The position numbers and the translations under genes are program-made. A DNA stretch of 34,718 bases from Oscillibacter sp. (GTDB lineage: Bacteria > Bacillota > Clostridia > Oscillospirales > Oscillospiraceae). Position 1 is the first letter of the stretch; each line of letters starts with the position of its first letter. The DNA is taken from assembly GCA_009773995.1 (NCBI GenBank), contig VSMY01000003.1:7576-42293 (forward strand), given 5' to 3'. Positions 1-8,261 of the stretch are shown here, in pieces. The notes beneath the pieces were generated by a model. It had not been told where the DNA came from and ran no database searches. It worked only from the letters and a program-made list of their open reading frames with translations.

Positions 1-61
1 CCCATCGGGGGCACAACATCTTGGGGAAACCCCCCTAAAAAACCCGCACAGTCCCTAACAT

Positions 62-95
62 GGCGGCGGCGAGCAGAAACCTGCCCGCCGCCGCC
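62..95 (+). promoter_or_regulatory. Leader hairpin ahead of the sugar permease genes
   Basis: Two 15-base arms at 62-76 and 81-95 are complementary except for one A-C mismatch (72 with 85) and enclose the loop AAAC. No T-run follows, so this is not a classical terminator. It lies 37 bases before the first permease start codon. In CUT1 sugar operons such stems often sit between the solute-binding protein gene and the permeases, where they protect the upstream message or attenuate read-through. The binding protein gene is not visible here, so that role is inferred. Bases 1-61 show no gene I can support. Confidence 0.55.
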
Positions 96-132
96 TCCGA
101 ATTTCTAACCCGCACCCGAAAGGAGTGATTCC

Positions 133-1008
133 ATGCGCAGCAGCAAGAGCCGGGGGCGCTTCCTGGCCCTGTGCGTCGCCCCGGCGGCGATCCTCTATTT
201 CGTCTTCATGATCCTGCCCACCCTGAACGTGTTCCGCATGTCCCTCTTTGAGCGGGGGGCCTATTCCCCCACGGAGACCTTTGTGGGCACGGCAAACTTC
301 AAGGCGCTGTTCAGCGACGTGAAGTTCATCACGGCTATGCAGAACACCATCCTGCTGATCGTTACGGTGACCATCATCACCTTTTTCTTCGCCATCGTCT
401 TCGCGGCGATTCTGACCCGGGAGAAAATCAAGGGGCAGAACTTCTTCCGCATCGTCTTCTACATCCCCAACATTCTCTCCGTGGTGGTCATCGCCGGCAT
501 CTTCTCCGCCATCTACAAGCCGGAAAACGGCATGCTGAACAGCATTCTCTCCTTCTTCAAGGGGGAGACCGTCATGGTCCTCTGGAAGGACCAGCCCATG
601 GTCATCGTCAGCGTGATCATCGCCATGGTCTGGCAGGCCATCGGCTACTACATGGTGATGTACATGGCGTCCATGTCCGCCGTGCCCGAGAGCCTTTACG
701 AGAGCGCGGGATTGGACGGCGCGGGGCGGCTGACCCAGTTCTTCCAGCTGACCCTGCCCCTGATCTGGACCAACATCCGCACCACGCTGACCTTCTTCAT
801 CATCTCCACCATCAACATGGCTTTCCTCTTCGTCAAGGCCATGGTGGCCAAGGGCATGGCCGACGTGGGCCTGAGCTTCATGTACGCTCAGAAGGATGCG
901 GGGCTCTACGGCTACTCCATGGCGGCGGGCGTGGTGATTTTCCTGTTCTCCTTCCTGCTGTCCGCCCTGGTGAACTGGGTGACCCGGCGGGAAGTCCTAG
1001 AGATGTAA
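133..1008 (+). CDS. CUT1 sugar ABC transporter permease, MalF/UgpA-like
   Basis: This 291-residue polytopic membrane protein would be one half of the transmembrane channel of a carbohydrate importer. An N-terminal transmembrane helix is visible around residues 10-35, and about five more hydrophobic segments follow. The EAA loop that docks the ATPase is recognisable as ESAGLDGAG near residue 190, followed by LPLI. The ATG at 133 is preceded by AAGGAG at a normal distance. The gene is followed after 13 bases by a second permease and then by a GH112 phosphorylase, which suggests a galactosyl disaccharide as substrate. No ATPase is encoded nearby, which is common for CUT1 systems that share an MsmK-type ATPase. 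The family call is firm; the substrate is inferred from neighbours. Confidence 0.93.
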   Translation: MRSSKSRGRFLALCVAPAAILYFVFMILPTLNVFRMSLFERGAYSPTETFVGTANFKALFSDVKFITAMQNTILLIVTVTIITFFFAIVFAAILTREKIKGQNFFRIVFYIPNILSVVVIAGIFSAIYKPENGMLNSILSFFKGETVMVLWKDQPMVIVSVIIAMVWQAIGYYMVMYMASMSAVPESLYESAGLDGAGRLTQFFQLTLPLIWTNIRTTLTFFIISTINMAFLFVKAMVAKGMADVGLSFMYAQKDAGLYGYSMAAGVVIFLFSFLLSALVNWVTRREVLEM

Positions 1009-1021
1009 AGGGGGCGAGGGT

Positions 1022-1912
1022 ATGACGAAAGAAAAGAAGGGCATGTCCGGCGAGACTCTGTATAAGATTTTCATCTACGTGGTGCTGATTACCCTGGCTG
1101 TGGTCATCCTCGTGCCGGTGGCCTGGGTGTTCCTGGCCTCCATCAAACAAAACAGCGAGTTCTACGGCAACCCCTGGGCTCTGCCCGCGGGCTTCTACTG
1201 GCAGAATTTTGTCAACGCCTGGAATGCCGCCAGCATGGGCAGCTATATGCTGAACTCCGTCCTGGTGACGGCGCTGTCTCTGGCGCTGCTGCTGGTGATT
1301 GCCCTGCCCGCGGCTTACTGCCTGGCCCGGTTCCAGTTCCGGGGGAGCCGCTTTTTGAACACCTGCTTTATGGCGGGGCTGTTCATCAACGTGAACTACA
1401 TCGTGGTGCCCATCTTCCTGATGCTCCGGGACGGGGACTTGTGGCTGAAGAACCTGATGGGGAACGGCTTTTTGCTGAACAACCTGGTGGTGCTGGCGCT
1501 GGTTTACGCCTCCACGGCCCTGCCCTTCACCATCTACCTCCTCTCCGGCTACTTCGCCACCCTGCCCCACGACTTTGAAGAGGCCGCCTACATCGACGGC
1601 GCGGGCTACGGCCAGGCCATGATCCGGATCATTTTCCCCATGGCCCAGCCCTCCATCATCACCATCATCCTGTTCAACTTCCTCTCCTTCTGGAACGAGT
1701 ACATCATCTCCATGACGCTGATGAGCAACGCCCAGGGCCAGAAGACCCTTCCTGTGGGCCTTCTGAACCTGATGCAGGCCCAGCAGTCCTCGGCGGAATA
1801 CGGCATTTTGTACGCGGGCCTTGTGCTGGTGATGCTGCCCACGCTGATTCTCTACATGTGCGTGCAGAAGAAGCTGACCCAGGGCATGACCGTGGGCGGA
1901 TTAAAGGGTTAA
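1022..1912 (+). CDS. CUT1 sugar ABC transporter permease, MalG/UgpE-like
   Basis: This 296-residue inner-membrane protein is the partner of the preceding permease. The first transmembrane segment covers about residues 15-38 (VVLITLAVVILVPVAWVFL). The EAA motif reads EEAAYIDGAGYGQA near residues 188-201, followed by IIFPMAQPSI, as in MalG-type subunits. The C-terminus, with LTQGMTVGGLKG, is typical of this subunit class. It starts 13 bases after the first permease and is followed 9 bases later by a small membrane protein, so the genes are surely co-transcribed. The transported sugar is inferred to be the substrate of the GH112 enzyme downstream (lacto-N-biose, galacto-N-biose or galactosyl-rhamnose). 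Confidence 0.93.
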   Translation: MTKEKKGMSGETLYKIFIYVVLITLAVVILVPVAWVFLASIKQNSEFYGNPWALPAGFYWQNFVNAWNAASMGSYMLNSVLVTALSLALLLVIALPAAYCLARFQFRGSRFLNTCFMAGLFINVNYIVVPIFLMLRDGDLWLKNLMGNGFLLNNLVVLALVYASTALPFTIYLLSGYFATLPHDFEEAAYIDGAGYGQAMIRIIFPMAQPSIITIILFNFLSFWNEYIISMTLMSNAQGQKTLPVGLLNLMQAQQSSAEYGILYAGLVLVMLPTLILYMCVQKKLTQGMTVGGLKG

Positions 1913-1921
1913 GGTGAGAGT

Positions 1922-2122
1922 ATGAAATTTTGGAAAGAGCACACCGGCCTCCGGGCGCTGTTCATCACGGGATTCTTCTTCCTGGGGCTGGCCCTGGTGA
2001 TCGCCGGCTGGAAGCAGACGGGGCAGCTGTCCGGCCTGGGGCTGATGATCCTGGGGGTCATATTGCTGCTGGCGGCGCTGATGATTTACAACAAGCCCTT
2101 TGAAGGGGACAAGGGTCTCTGA
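1922..2122 (+). CDS. Small two-helix membrane protein in the sugar-uptake operon
   Basis: A 66-residue protein with two hydrophobic stretches, about residues 11-28 (FITGFFFLGLALVIAGW) and 33-56 (SGLGLMILGVILLLAALMIY), joined by a short KQTGQ turn and ending in a charged tail. The ATG at 1922 follows AAGGTGAG at a good distance. It lies 9 bases after the second permease and 11 bases before the phosphorylase, so it is translated as part of this operon. Small DUF-type membrane proteins do occur in some clostridial sugar ABC loci, but I cannot name this family. It could be an accessory or stabilising subunit of the permease. It has no catalytic motif. Coding status is supported by spacing and ribosome binding site; function is unknown. 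Confidence 0.8.
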   Translation: MKFWKEHTGLRALFITGFFFLGLALVIAGWKQTGQLSGLGLMILGVILLLAALMIYNKPFEGDKGL

Positions 2123-2133
2123 GGAGTGTACGC

Positions 2134-4302
2134 ATGACAGATTTACAGAACAAGGGCCGGGTGACCATTCCCACGGACGTGGACGTGGTCCCCGAGACCC
2201 TGGCCCTGCTGGAGCGCTGGGGGGCCGACGCCATCCGGGACTGCGACGGAACGGACTACCCGGAGGAATTGAAATCCGTGGGAGCCAAGGTCTACGCCAC
2301 CTACTACACCACCCGGAAGGACAACGCCTGGGCCAAGGCCAACCCCGACGAGGTTCAGCAGTGCTATATTATGACCGCCTTCCACACGGCGGCGGGAGGG
2401 CCCCTGGTTATCCCGCTGCTGAAAGGCGTCAGCAAGGAGCTTTTGAAGGTCAACGACCGGGACGACGTCAAGCGCTGGTGGGAGGTCATGGACCGGACCA
2501 CGGGGGCGCCCCTGGATTCGGGGGCCTGGGACTACGACGCGGAATGCGGCTCCGTGGTCATCCACAGGCCGGAGGACTTCCACGACTACACGGTCAGCTT
2601 CCTGGCCTACCTCATCTGGGATCCGGTTCATATGTACAACGCCGTCACCAACGGCTGGAAGGACTTCGAGCATCAAATTACCTTCGACGTCCGCCAGCCC
2701 AAAACCCGGAAGTTCACCATGGAGCGGCTGAGGCGCTTCATTCAGGAACACCCCTATGTGGACGTGATCCGCTACACCACCTTCTTCCACCAATTCACCT
2801 TGATCTTCGACGAGCTGAAACGGGAGAAGTACGTGGACTGGTACGGCTATTCCGCCTCCGTGTCCCCCTATGTCCTGGAGCGATTTGAGAAGGAAGTCGG
2901 TTATCCATTCCGGCCGGAATTTGTAATTGACCAAGGGTATTATAACAACCAGTATCGGGTTCCCTCAAAGGAATACAAGGATTTTTGCGCCTTCCAGCGC
3001 CGGGAGGTGGCCGCTTTGGCGAAGGAGATGGTGGACCTGACCCATGAGCTGGGCAAGGAAGCCATGATGTTCCTGGGGGACCACTGGATCGGCACGGAGC
3101 CCTATTTGGAGGAATTTAAGTCCATCGGGCTGGACGCGGTGGTAGGGAGCGTTGGCAACGGGTCCACCCTGCGCCTGATCGCCGACATTCCCGGCGTGCG
3201 GTACACCGAGGGGCGGTTTTTGCCCTACTTCTTCCCGGATACCTTCCACGAGGGCGGAGATCCGGTAAAGGAGGCCCGGGAGAACTGGGTCACCGCCCGG
3301 CGGGCCATTTTGCGCAAGCCCATCGACCGCATCGGCTACGGCGGGTACTTGAAGCTGGCCTGCCAATTCCCGGAATTTATAGATTATGTGGAGTCCGTCT
3401 GTAAGGAGTTCCGGGAGCTCTACGGGCACATCAACGGGGCCAAGCCCTACTGCGCCAAGACGGTGGCGGTGCTGAACTGCTGGGGAAAGGCCCGGTCCTG
3501 GGGCTGTCACATGGTTCACCACGCCCTGTATCAAAAGCAGAATTATTCCTACGCCGGGGTCATCGAGGCCCTGTCCGGCGCGCCCTTCGACGTGCGGTTT
3601 TTGAGCTTCGACGATTTAAAGTCCGACCCTCACGCCCTGGACGGGGTGGATGTTCTCTTGAACATCGGCGGCGGGGACACCGCCCACACCGGCGGAGCCG
3701 TCTGGGAGACGGCGGAGGTCTCCTCCGCCGTGAAGCGCTTCGTCTGGAACGGAGGCGGCTTCATCGGCGTGGGAGAGCCCTCCGGCCACCAGTACCAGGG
3801 CCGGTATTTTCAAATGGCTCCGGTTCTGGGAGTTGAAAAGGAGACGGGCTTTACACTGGGCTATGACAAGTACAACTGGGAGGAGCATCCGGGCCACTTC
3901 CTCCTGGCGGACACGGAGGGCCCCGTGGACTTCGGAGAGGGCCAGCGAAGCGTCTACGCCTTGGAGGGAGCGGAAGTGCTGGTCCAGCGGGACCGGGAGG
4001 TCCAGCTGGCGGTGAACGCCTTTGGTTCCGGCCGAGGGGTGTATCTCTCCGGCCTGCCCTATTCCTTTGAAAACTGCCGTCTGCTCCACCGGGCAATTCT
4101 GTGGGCCGCCCACGGGGAAAGCCGGCTGGAAACGTGGTTCTCCTCCAACTGCCGCGTAGAGGTTCACGCCTATGTGGAGAGCGGACGCTTCTGCGTGGTG
4201 AACAACACCTGTGAGCCCCAGAGCACCACCGTTTTCCGGGGGAACGGATCCGGCTTCCCGCTGGAGCTGACCGGGGGCGAAATCCGCTGGTACGAGGTCT
4301 AA
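2134..4302 (+). CDS. GH112 galactosyl phosphorylase (lacto-N-biose / galacto-N-biose or galactosyl-rhamnose phosphorylase)
   Basis: This 722-residue cytosolic enzyme matches the length and conserved blocks of GH112. That family cleaves beta-1,3-galactosyl-N-acetylhexosamine (or beta-1,4-galactosyl-rhamnose) with phosphate to give alpha-galactose 1-phosphate. Recognisable blocks include GADAIRDCDGT near residue 30, SFLAYLIWDPVHMYN near 155-170, RYTTFFHQFTL near 215, and EAMMFLGDHWIGTEPY, where Asp316 aligns by motif with the general acid Asp313 of the Bifidobacterium enzyme. TEGRFLPYFFPD and DRIGYGGYLKLA follow. GAGGAG precedes the ATG at 2134. The operon supplies two permeases for uptake. Unlike the bifidobacterial lnp cluster, no N-acetylhexosamine kinase or galactose 1-phosphate uridylyltransferase gene lies alongside. 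Acceptor specificity cannot be decided from the sequence by eye. Confidence 0.9.
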   Translation: MTDLQNKGRVTIPTDVDVVPETLALLERWGADAIRDCDGTDYPEELKSVGAKVYATYYTTRKDNAWAKANPDEVQQCYIMTAFHTAAGGPLVIPLLKGVSKELLKVNDRDDVKRWWEVMDRTTGAPLDSGAWDYDAECGSVVIHRPEDFHDYTVSFLAYLIWDPVHMYNAVTNGWKDFEHQITFDVRQPKTRKFTMERLRRFIQEHPYVDVIRYTTFFHQFTLIFDELKREKYVDWYGYSASVSPYVLERFEKEVGYPFRPEFVIDQGYYNNQYRVPSKEYKDFCAFQRREVAALAKEMVDLTHELGKEAMMFLGDHWIGTEPYLEEFKSIGLDAVVGSVGNGSTLRLIADIPGVRYTEGRFLPYFFPDTFHEGGDPVKEARENWVTARRAILRKPIDRIGYGGYLKLACQFPEFIDYVESVCKEFRELYGHINGAKPYCAKTVAVLNCWGKARSWGCHMVHHALYQKQNYSYAGVIEALSGAPFDVRFLSFDDLKSDPHALDGVDVLLNIGGGDTAHTGGAVWETAEVSSAVKRFVWNGGGFIGVGEPSGHQYQGRYFQMAPVLGVEKETGFTLGYDKYNWEEHPGHFLLADTEGPVDFGEGQRSVYALEGAEVLVQRDREVQLAVNAFGSGRGVYLSGLPYSFENCRLLHRAILWAAHGESRLETWFSSNCRVEVHAYVESGRFCVVNNTCEPQSTTVFRGNGSGFPLELTGGEIRWYEV

Positions 4303-4354
4303 CATTCCGCCCGGCATGGCGGACCTGAACTGCAAAAGCGTCCCGCAATCTTTT

Positions 4355-4387
4355 GGGAACCCTCCTCCGAGGGTTCCCGTTTGTTTT
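4355..4387 (+). terminator. Intrinsic terminator after the GH112 operon
   Basis: Arms GGGAACCCTC (4355-4364) and GAGGGTTCCC (4369-4378) are perfectly complementary around the loop CTCC and are followed by GTTTGTTTT. It ends the sugar operon 52 bases after the GH112 stop codon. Confidence 0.88.
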
Positions 4388-4427
4388 CCGGAGCCCCTTT
4401 GCCGGAAAGAATTGTCAAACTCCCTCC

Positions 4428-4456
4428 TTGACAGTCTGATGTCTGCGTGCGATAAT
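4428..4456 (+). promoter_or_regulatory. Sigma-A type promoter of nifJ
   Basis: A consensus -35 TTGACA (4428-4433) and -10 GATAAT (4451-4456) are separated by exactly 17 bases, about 64 bases before the nifJ start. TGTCAA at 4413-4418 forms an inverted repeat with the -35 hexamer across 9 bases, which could be an operator but is short enough to be chance. Confidence 0.85.
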
Positions 4457-4519
4457 AGACATATGAATTTTAACGCCCGGCATCCGGCGGACCGGGCGGA
4501 TTGAGAGAAGGGGGATTTT

Positions 4520-7500
4520 ATGAAACGCAAGACCATGGACGGCAACGAGGCCGCCGCCTACGCAAGCTACGCCTTTACCGAGGTCGCGACCATCTATCCC
4601 ATCACACCCTCCAGTCCCATGGCGGAACACGTGGACACCTGGGCCGCCAACGGGATGAAAAACATCTTCGGCCAGCCGGTGCGCCTCATGGAGATGCAGA
4701 GCGAGGCCGGGGCCTGCGGGGCCATGCACGGCTCCCTGGAGGCCGGGGCCCTGACCACCAGCTACACCGCCAGCCAGGGCCTGATGCTGATGGTGCCGCC
4801 CCTGTACCGCATCGCGGGGCAGCTCCTTCCCGGCGTCATCCACGTCGCCGCCCGGACTGTGGGCACCAGCGCTTTTTCCATCTTCGGGGACCACTCCGAC
4901 GTGATGGCCTGCCGCCAGACGGGCTTCGCCCAGCTGGCCTCCTCCTGTGTGCAGGAGTGCATGGACCTTGCCGCCGTGGCCCACCTCTCCGCCATCCGGT
5001 CCCGGGTGCCCTTCATGCACTTCTTCGACGGCTTCCGCACCTCCCACGAGATTCAGAAGATCGATGTGCTGGACTACGGGGACCTTGCAAAGATGGTGGA
5101 CCGGGAGGCCCTGGACCGCTTCCGGGGCAACGCGCTGAACAGCGAACATCCCCTCATGCGCTCCACCGTCATCAACCCGGACACGGCTTTCCAGCTCCGG
5201 GAGGCGGTGAACCCCTACTACGACGCCGTCCCCGGCATCGTGGAGGACTACCTGGCCCAGATGTCCGCCCTGACGGGCCGGGACTATAAGCTCTTCAACT
5301 ACTACGGCGACCCTCAGGCGGAGCAGGTGGTCATCGCCATGGGCAGCGTCTCCGGCTGCCTCCAGGAGGTGGTCAAGTACCTGAACCAGCAGGGCCGCAA
5401 AGTGGGCTTCCTCCAAGTCCGGCTCTACCGGCCCTTCAGCGCGAAGCACTTCCTGGCCGCCCTGCCGGAGAGCTGCCGCCTCCTGACCGTGCTGGACCGG
5501 ACCAAGGAGCCCGGCGCGGGGGGCGAGCCCCTTTATAAGGACGTCTGCTCCGTCCTCCAGCACGGCAGCCGTCAGGTTCAGGTGCTGGGCGGGCGCTACG
5601 GCCTCTCCAGCAAGGACACCACCCCCGCCCAAATGATCGCCGTCTACGACAACATGGCGGGAGAACAGAAGGACCACTTTACCGTGGGCATCACCGACGA
5701 CGTAACCTTCCACTCCCTGCCCATCGGGGAAAACGTGGTCACCGCCGATGAACGGACCATCAGCTGCAAGTTCTGGGGCCTGGGGTCCGACGGCACCGTG
5801 GGGGCCAATAAAAACTCCATCAAGATCATCGGGGACAACACGGACCAATACGTCCAGGCCTACTTTGAATACGACACCAAAAAGTCCGGCGGCGTGACGA
5901 AGAGCCACCTGCGCTTCGGCCACACCCCGATCCTCTCTACATATTACGTCACCATGGCGGACTTCATCGCCTGCCACAACCAGAGCTACATCGCAAAATA
6001 CGATATTGTGAACGAGCTGAAACCCGGCGGGACCTTCCTCCTGAACTGCAACTGGCCCGACGCGGACCTGGAGGCCCACCTCCCCAACAAGGTCAAGCGC
6101 CTCCTGGCGGAGCGGAAGGCGAAATTCTACACCATCGACGCGGGCTCCGCCGCCGAGGCCATTGGCCTGGGGAACCGGACCAACAGCGTCTTACAGGCCG
6201 CCTTCTTCAAACTCTCCGGCGTGCTGCCGGTGGACCAGGCCGTGGACTATATGAAGGCCGCCATCCAAAAGACCTACGGCCGGAAGGGCGAACAGGTGGT
6301 CCGCATGAACTGCGCCGCCGTGGATGCGGGCCTGACGGGCCTCCATGAGATCACCGTCCCCGCCGCCTGGGCCAATCTTGTGGACGAGCCGGAGGAGAAG
6401 GACACCACCTCCCCCTGGTACGTCCGCACGGTGATGCGGGCCGTCAACGCCCAGAAGGGCGACAGCCTCCCCGTCAGCGCCTTCCAGGACGCGGCGGACG
6501 GCAGCGTCCCCATGGCCACCTCGAAGTACGAGAAGCGGGGCTTTGCGTCCCATGTGGCCAGCTGGATTCCCGAGAACTGCATCGGCTGCAACCTGTGCTC
6601 CCTTATGTGCCCCCACGCCGCCATCCGGCCCTTCCTATTAAATAAGGAGGAGGTCCAAAAGGCCCCGGCGGGCTACGTGACGAAGGAGGCCAAGGGCAAG
6701 GGCTTCGAGGGCCTCCGGTTCCGCATCCAGGTGGACCCCCTGGACTGCACCGGCTGCGGCACCTGCGCCGCCGCCTGTATCGCCAAGGAAAAAGCCATCG
6801 TCATGCGGCCCATTGAGGAGGAGATGCCGGAGCAGCCCCATTGGGACTACAGCCTCTCCCTCTCCCCCAAGCAGAACCCCATGAACAAGTTCACCGTCAA
6901 GGGCAGCCAGTACGAGCAGCCCCTGCTGGAGTTCTCCGGGGCCTGCGCGGGCTGCGGCGAGACGCCTTACATGAAGCTTTTGACCCAGCTCTTCGGCGAG
7001 CGGATGGTGGTGGCCAACGCCACGGGCTGCACCCAGGCTTGGGGCTTCAGCGTCCCCAGCTACCCCTATACCACGAAACCCAACGGGAGAGGCCCCGCCC
7101 TCTCCAACTCCCTCTTTGAGAACAACGCCGAATACTCCCTGGGCATGGTCCTCAGCGTCCGCCAGCAGCGGCTCCGCCTCCAGCGGGAAGTCCGGGAGCT
7201 CCTGGAGGAAACGAAGGACGAGGCCCTGAAAGTGGCCCTGGCCGCCTGGCTGGAGGGCTTCGAGGACAAACAGCGGACCATTGAACTCAGCGACGCGGTG
7301 ATCGCCGCCTTGCAGAATACTTCCGAGGCCGGAGAGAAGGTCGAGGCCGTCCGCAAGGCCCAGGACCAGCTGGTGAAAAAGAGCATGTGGATGTACGGCG
7401 GCGACGGCTGGGCCTATGACATCGGCTACGGCGGACTGGACCATGTGCTGGCCTCCGGAGAGGACGTGAACATCCTGGTGGTGGATACGGAGGTCTACTC

Positions 7501-8086
7501 CAACACCGGCGGGCAGTCCTCCAAGGCCACGCCCTTCGGCGCGGTGGCCCAGTTTGCCGCCGCGGGCAAGCGGACGGAGAAGAAGGACCTGGGCATGCTG
7601 GCGACGCAGTACCAGAACGTGTATGTGGCGTCTGTTGCCCTGGGGGCGGACCCCGCCCAGTACATCAAGGCCCTCCGGGAGGCGGAGGCCCACGACGGGC
7701 CCTCCCTCATCGTGGCCTACGCCCCCTGCATCAACCACGGCATCGTCAAGGGCATGGCCTGGGCCCAGGAGGAGGCCAAACTGGCCGTCCGCAGCGGCTA
7801 TTGGGTCCTCTACCGCTACGACCCCAAGCTGAAAGCCCAGGGCAAAAACCCCTTTATGCTGGACTTTAAGGAGCCCCGGTACGACCTCCGGGAGTTCTTC
7901 ATGGGAGAGGTCCGGTTCAACTCCCTCCAGCGGACCTTCCCCGAGGCAGCGGAGGCCCTGCTGGTGGAGGCTCGGAACCAGTGCCGGAACCGCTGGGCCC
8001 GGTACACCCACTTGGCGTCCCAGGATTACTCCCGCCTGCTGGACGTGCTGGAGGACTATCCCATTCACGACCAGGAAAAAGAATAA
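4520..8086 (+). CDS. nifJ: Pyruvate:ferredoxin (flavodoxin) oxidoreductase
   Basis: A single-chain 1188-residue PFOR, full length for the family. It oxidises pyruvate with CoA to acetyl-CoA and CO2 and reduces ferredoxin, a central step of anaerobic energy metabolism. The N-terminal domain has YPITPSSPMAEH near residue 28. Two ferredoxin-type 4Fe-4S clusters are visible: CIGCNLCSLMCP from Cys687 and CTGCGTCAAAC from Cys743. CAGCGE from Cys809 begins the proximal cluster and TPP domain, with ATGCTQAWG shortly after. The TPP/Mg motif GDGWAYDIG lies near residue 960 and NTGGQSSKATP near 995. The ATG at 4520 is preceded by GAGAAGGGGG. The gene is monocistronic, with its own promoter and a strong terminator. 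No truncation or missing cluster ligand is seen. Confidence 0.97.
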   Translation: MKRKTMDGNEAAAYASYAFTEVATIYPITPSSPMAEHVDTWAANGMKNIFGQPVRLMEMQSEAGACGAMHGSLEAGALTTSYTASQGLMLMVPPLYRIAGQLLPGVIHVAARTVGTSAFSIFGDHSDVMACRQTGFAQLASSCVQECMDLAAVAHLSAIRSRVPFMHFFDGFRTSHEIQKIDVLDYGDLAKMVDREALDRFRGNALNSEHPLMRSTVINPDTAFQLREAVNPYYDAVPGIVEDYLAQMSALTGRDYKLFNYYGDPQAEQVVIAMGSVSGCLQEVVKYLNQQGRKVGFLQVRLYRPFSAKHFLAALPESCRLLTVLDRTKEPGAGGEPLYKDVCSVLQHGSRQVQVLGGRYGLSSKDTTPAQMIAVYDNMAGEQKDHFTVGITDDVTFHSLPIGENVVTADERTISCKFWGLGSDGTVGANKNSIKIIGDNTDQYVQAYFEYDTKKSGGVTKSHLRFGHTPILSTYYVTMADFIACHNQSYIAKYDIVNELKPGGTFLLNCNWPDADLEAHLPNKVKRLLAERKAKFYTIDAGSAAEAIGLGNRTNSVLQAAFFKLSGVLPVDQAVDYMKAAIQKTYGRKGEQVVRMNCAAVDAGLTGLHEITVPAAWANLVDEPEEKDTTSPWYVRTVMRAVNAQKGDSLPVSAFQDAADGSVPMATSKYEKRGFASHVASWIPENCIGCNLCSLMCPHAAIRPFLLNKEEVQKAPAGYVTKEAKGKGFEGLRFRIQVDPLDCTGCGTCAAACIAKEKAIVMRPIEEEMPEQPHWDYSLSLSPKQNPMNKFTVKGSQYEQPLLEFSGACAGCGETPYMKLLTQLFGERMVVANATGCTQAWGFSVPSYPYTTKPNGRGPALSNSLFENNAEYSLGMVLSVRQQRLRLQREVRELLEETKDEALKVALAAWLEGFEDKQRTIELSDAVIAALQNTSEAGEKVEAVRKAQDQLVKKSMWMYGGDGWAYDIGYGGLDHVLASGEDVNILVVDTEVYSNTGGQSSKATPFGAVAQFAAAGKRTEKKDLGMLATQYQNVYVASVALGADPAQYIKALREAEAHDGPSLIVAYAPCINHGIVKGMAWAQEEAKLAVRSGYWVLYRYDPKLKAQGKNPFMLDFKEPRYDLREFFMGEVRFNSLQRTFPEAAEALLVEARNQCRNRWARYTHLASQDYSRLLDVLEDYPIHDQEKE

Positions 8087-8112
8087 GTAGCCGGGCCCTC
8101 TATATCCATATG

Positions 8113-8147
8113 CCTCCCCGTGCCGTCCGGCACGGGGAGGTTTTTTT
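8113..8147 (+). terminator. Intrinsic terminator of nifJ
   Basis: A perfect 12-bp stem with arms CCTCCCCGTGCC (8113-8124) and GGCACGGGGAGG (8129-8140), tetraloop GTCC and a run of seven Ts. The last two Ts are also the first bases of the next promoter's -35 hexamer. Confidence 0.95.
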
Positions 8148-8174
8148 GACACCGTGCCCAATCCGGCGTACAAT
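8146..8174 (+). promoter_or_regulatory. Promoter of the ECF sigma operon
   Basis: TTGACA (8146-8151) and TACAAT (8169-8174) have a 17-base spacer, which looks like housekeeping sigma-A rather than an ECF-type promoter. The -35 overlaps the nifJ terminator T-run. The transcript leader (about 8181-8261) contains a palindrome at 8214-8228, arms CGCTCCG and CGGAGCG around one base, and an A/T-rich inverted repeat near 8182-8201. Their role is unknown. Confidence 0.85.
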
Positions 8175-8261
8175 CAGAAGGCTGAAAAATTTTTTCAACA
8201 GCGCGTCACGTTTCGCTCCGCCGGAGCGTCTAAGAGTACGGAGACGAAGGGAGGCGGCAAG

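Noticed and set aside
4413..4433. TGTCAA-N9-TTGACA inverted repeat at the nifJ promoter as a Rex or redox operator
   Set aside because: It does not match the Rex consensus and half of it is simply the -35 hexamer.
4316..4504. 62-codon open frame between GH112 and nifJ
   Set aside because: It runs through the terminator stem and the nifJ promoter and has no ribosome binding site.
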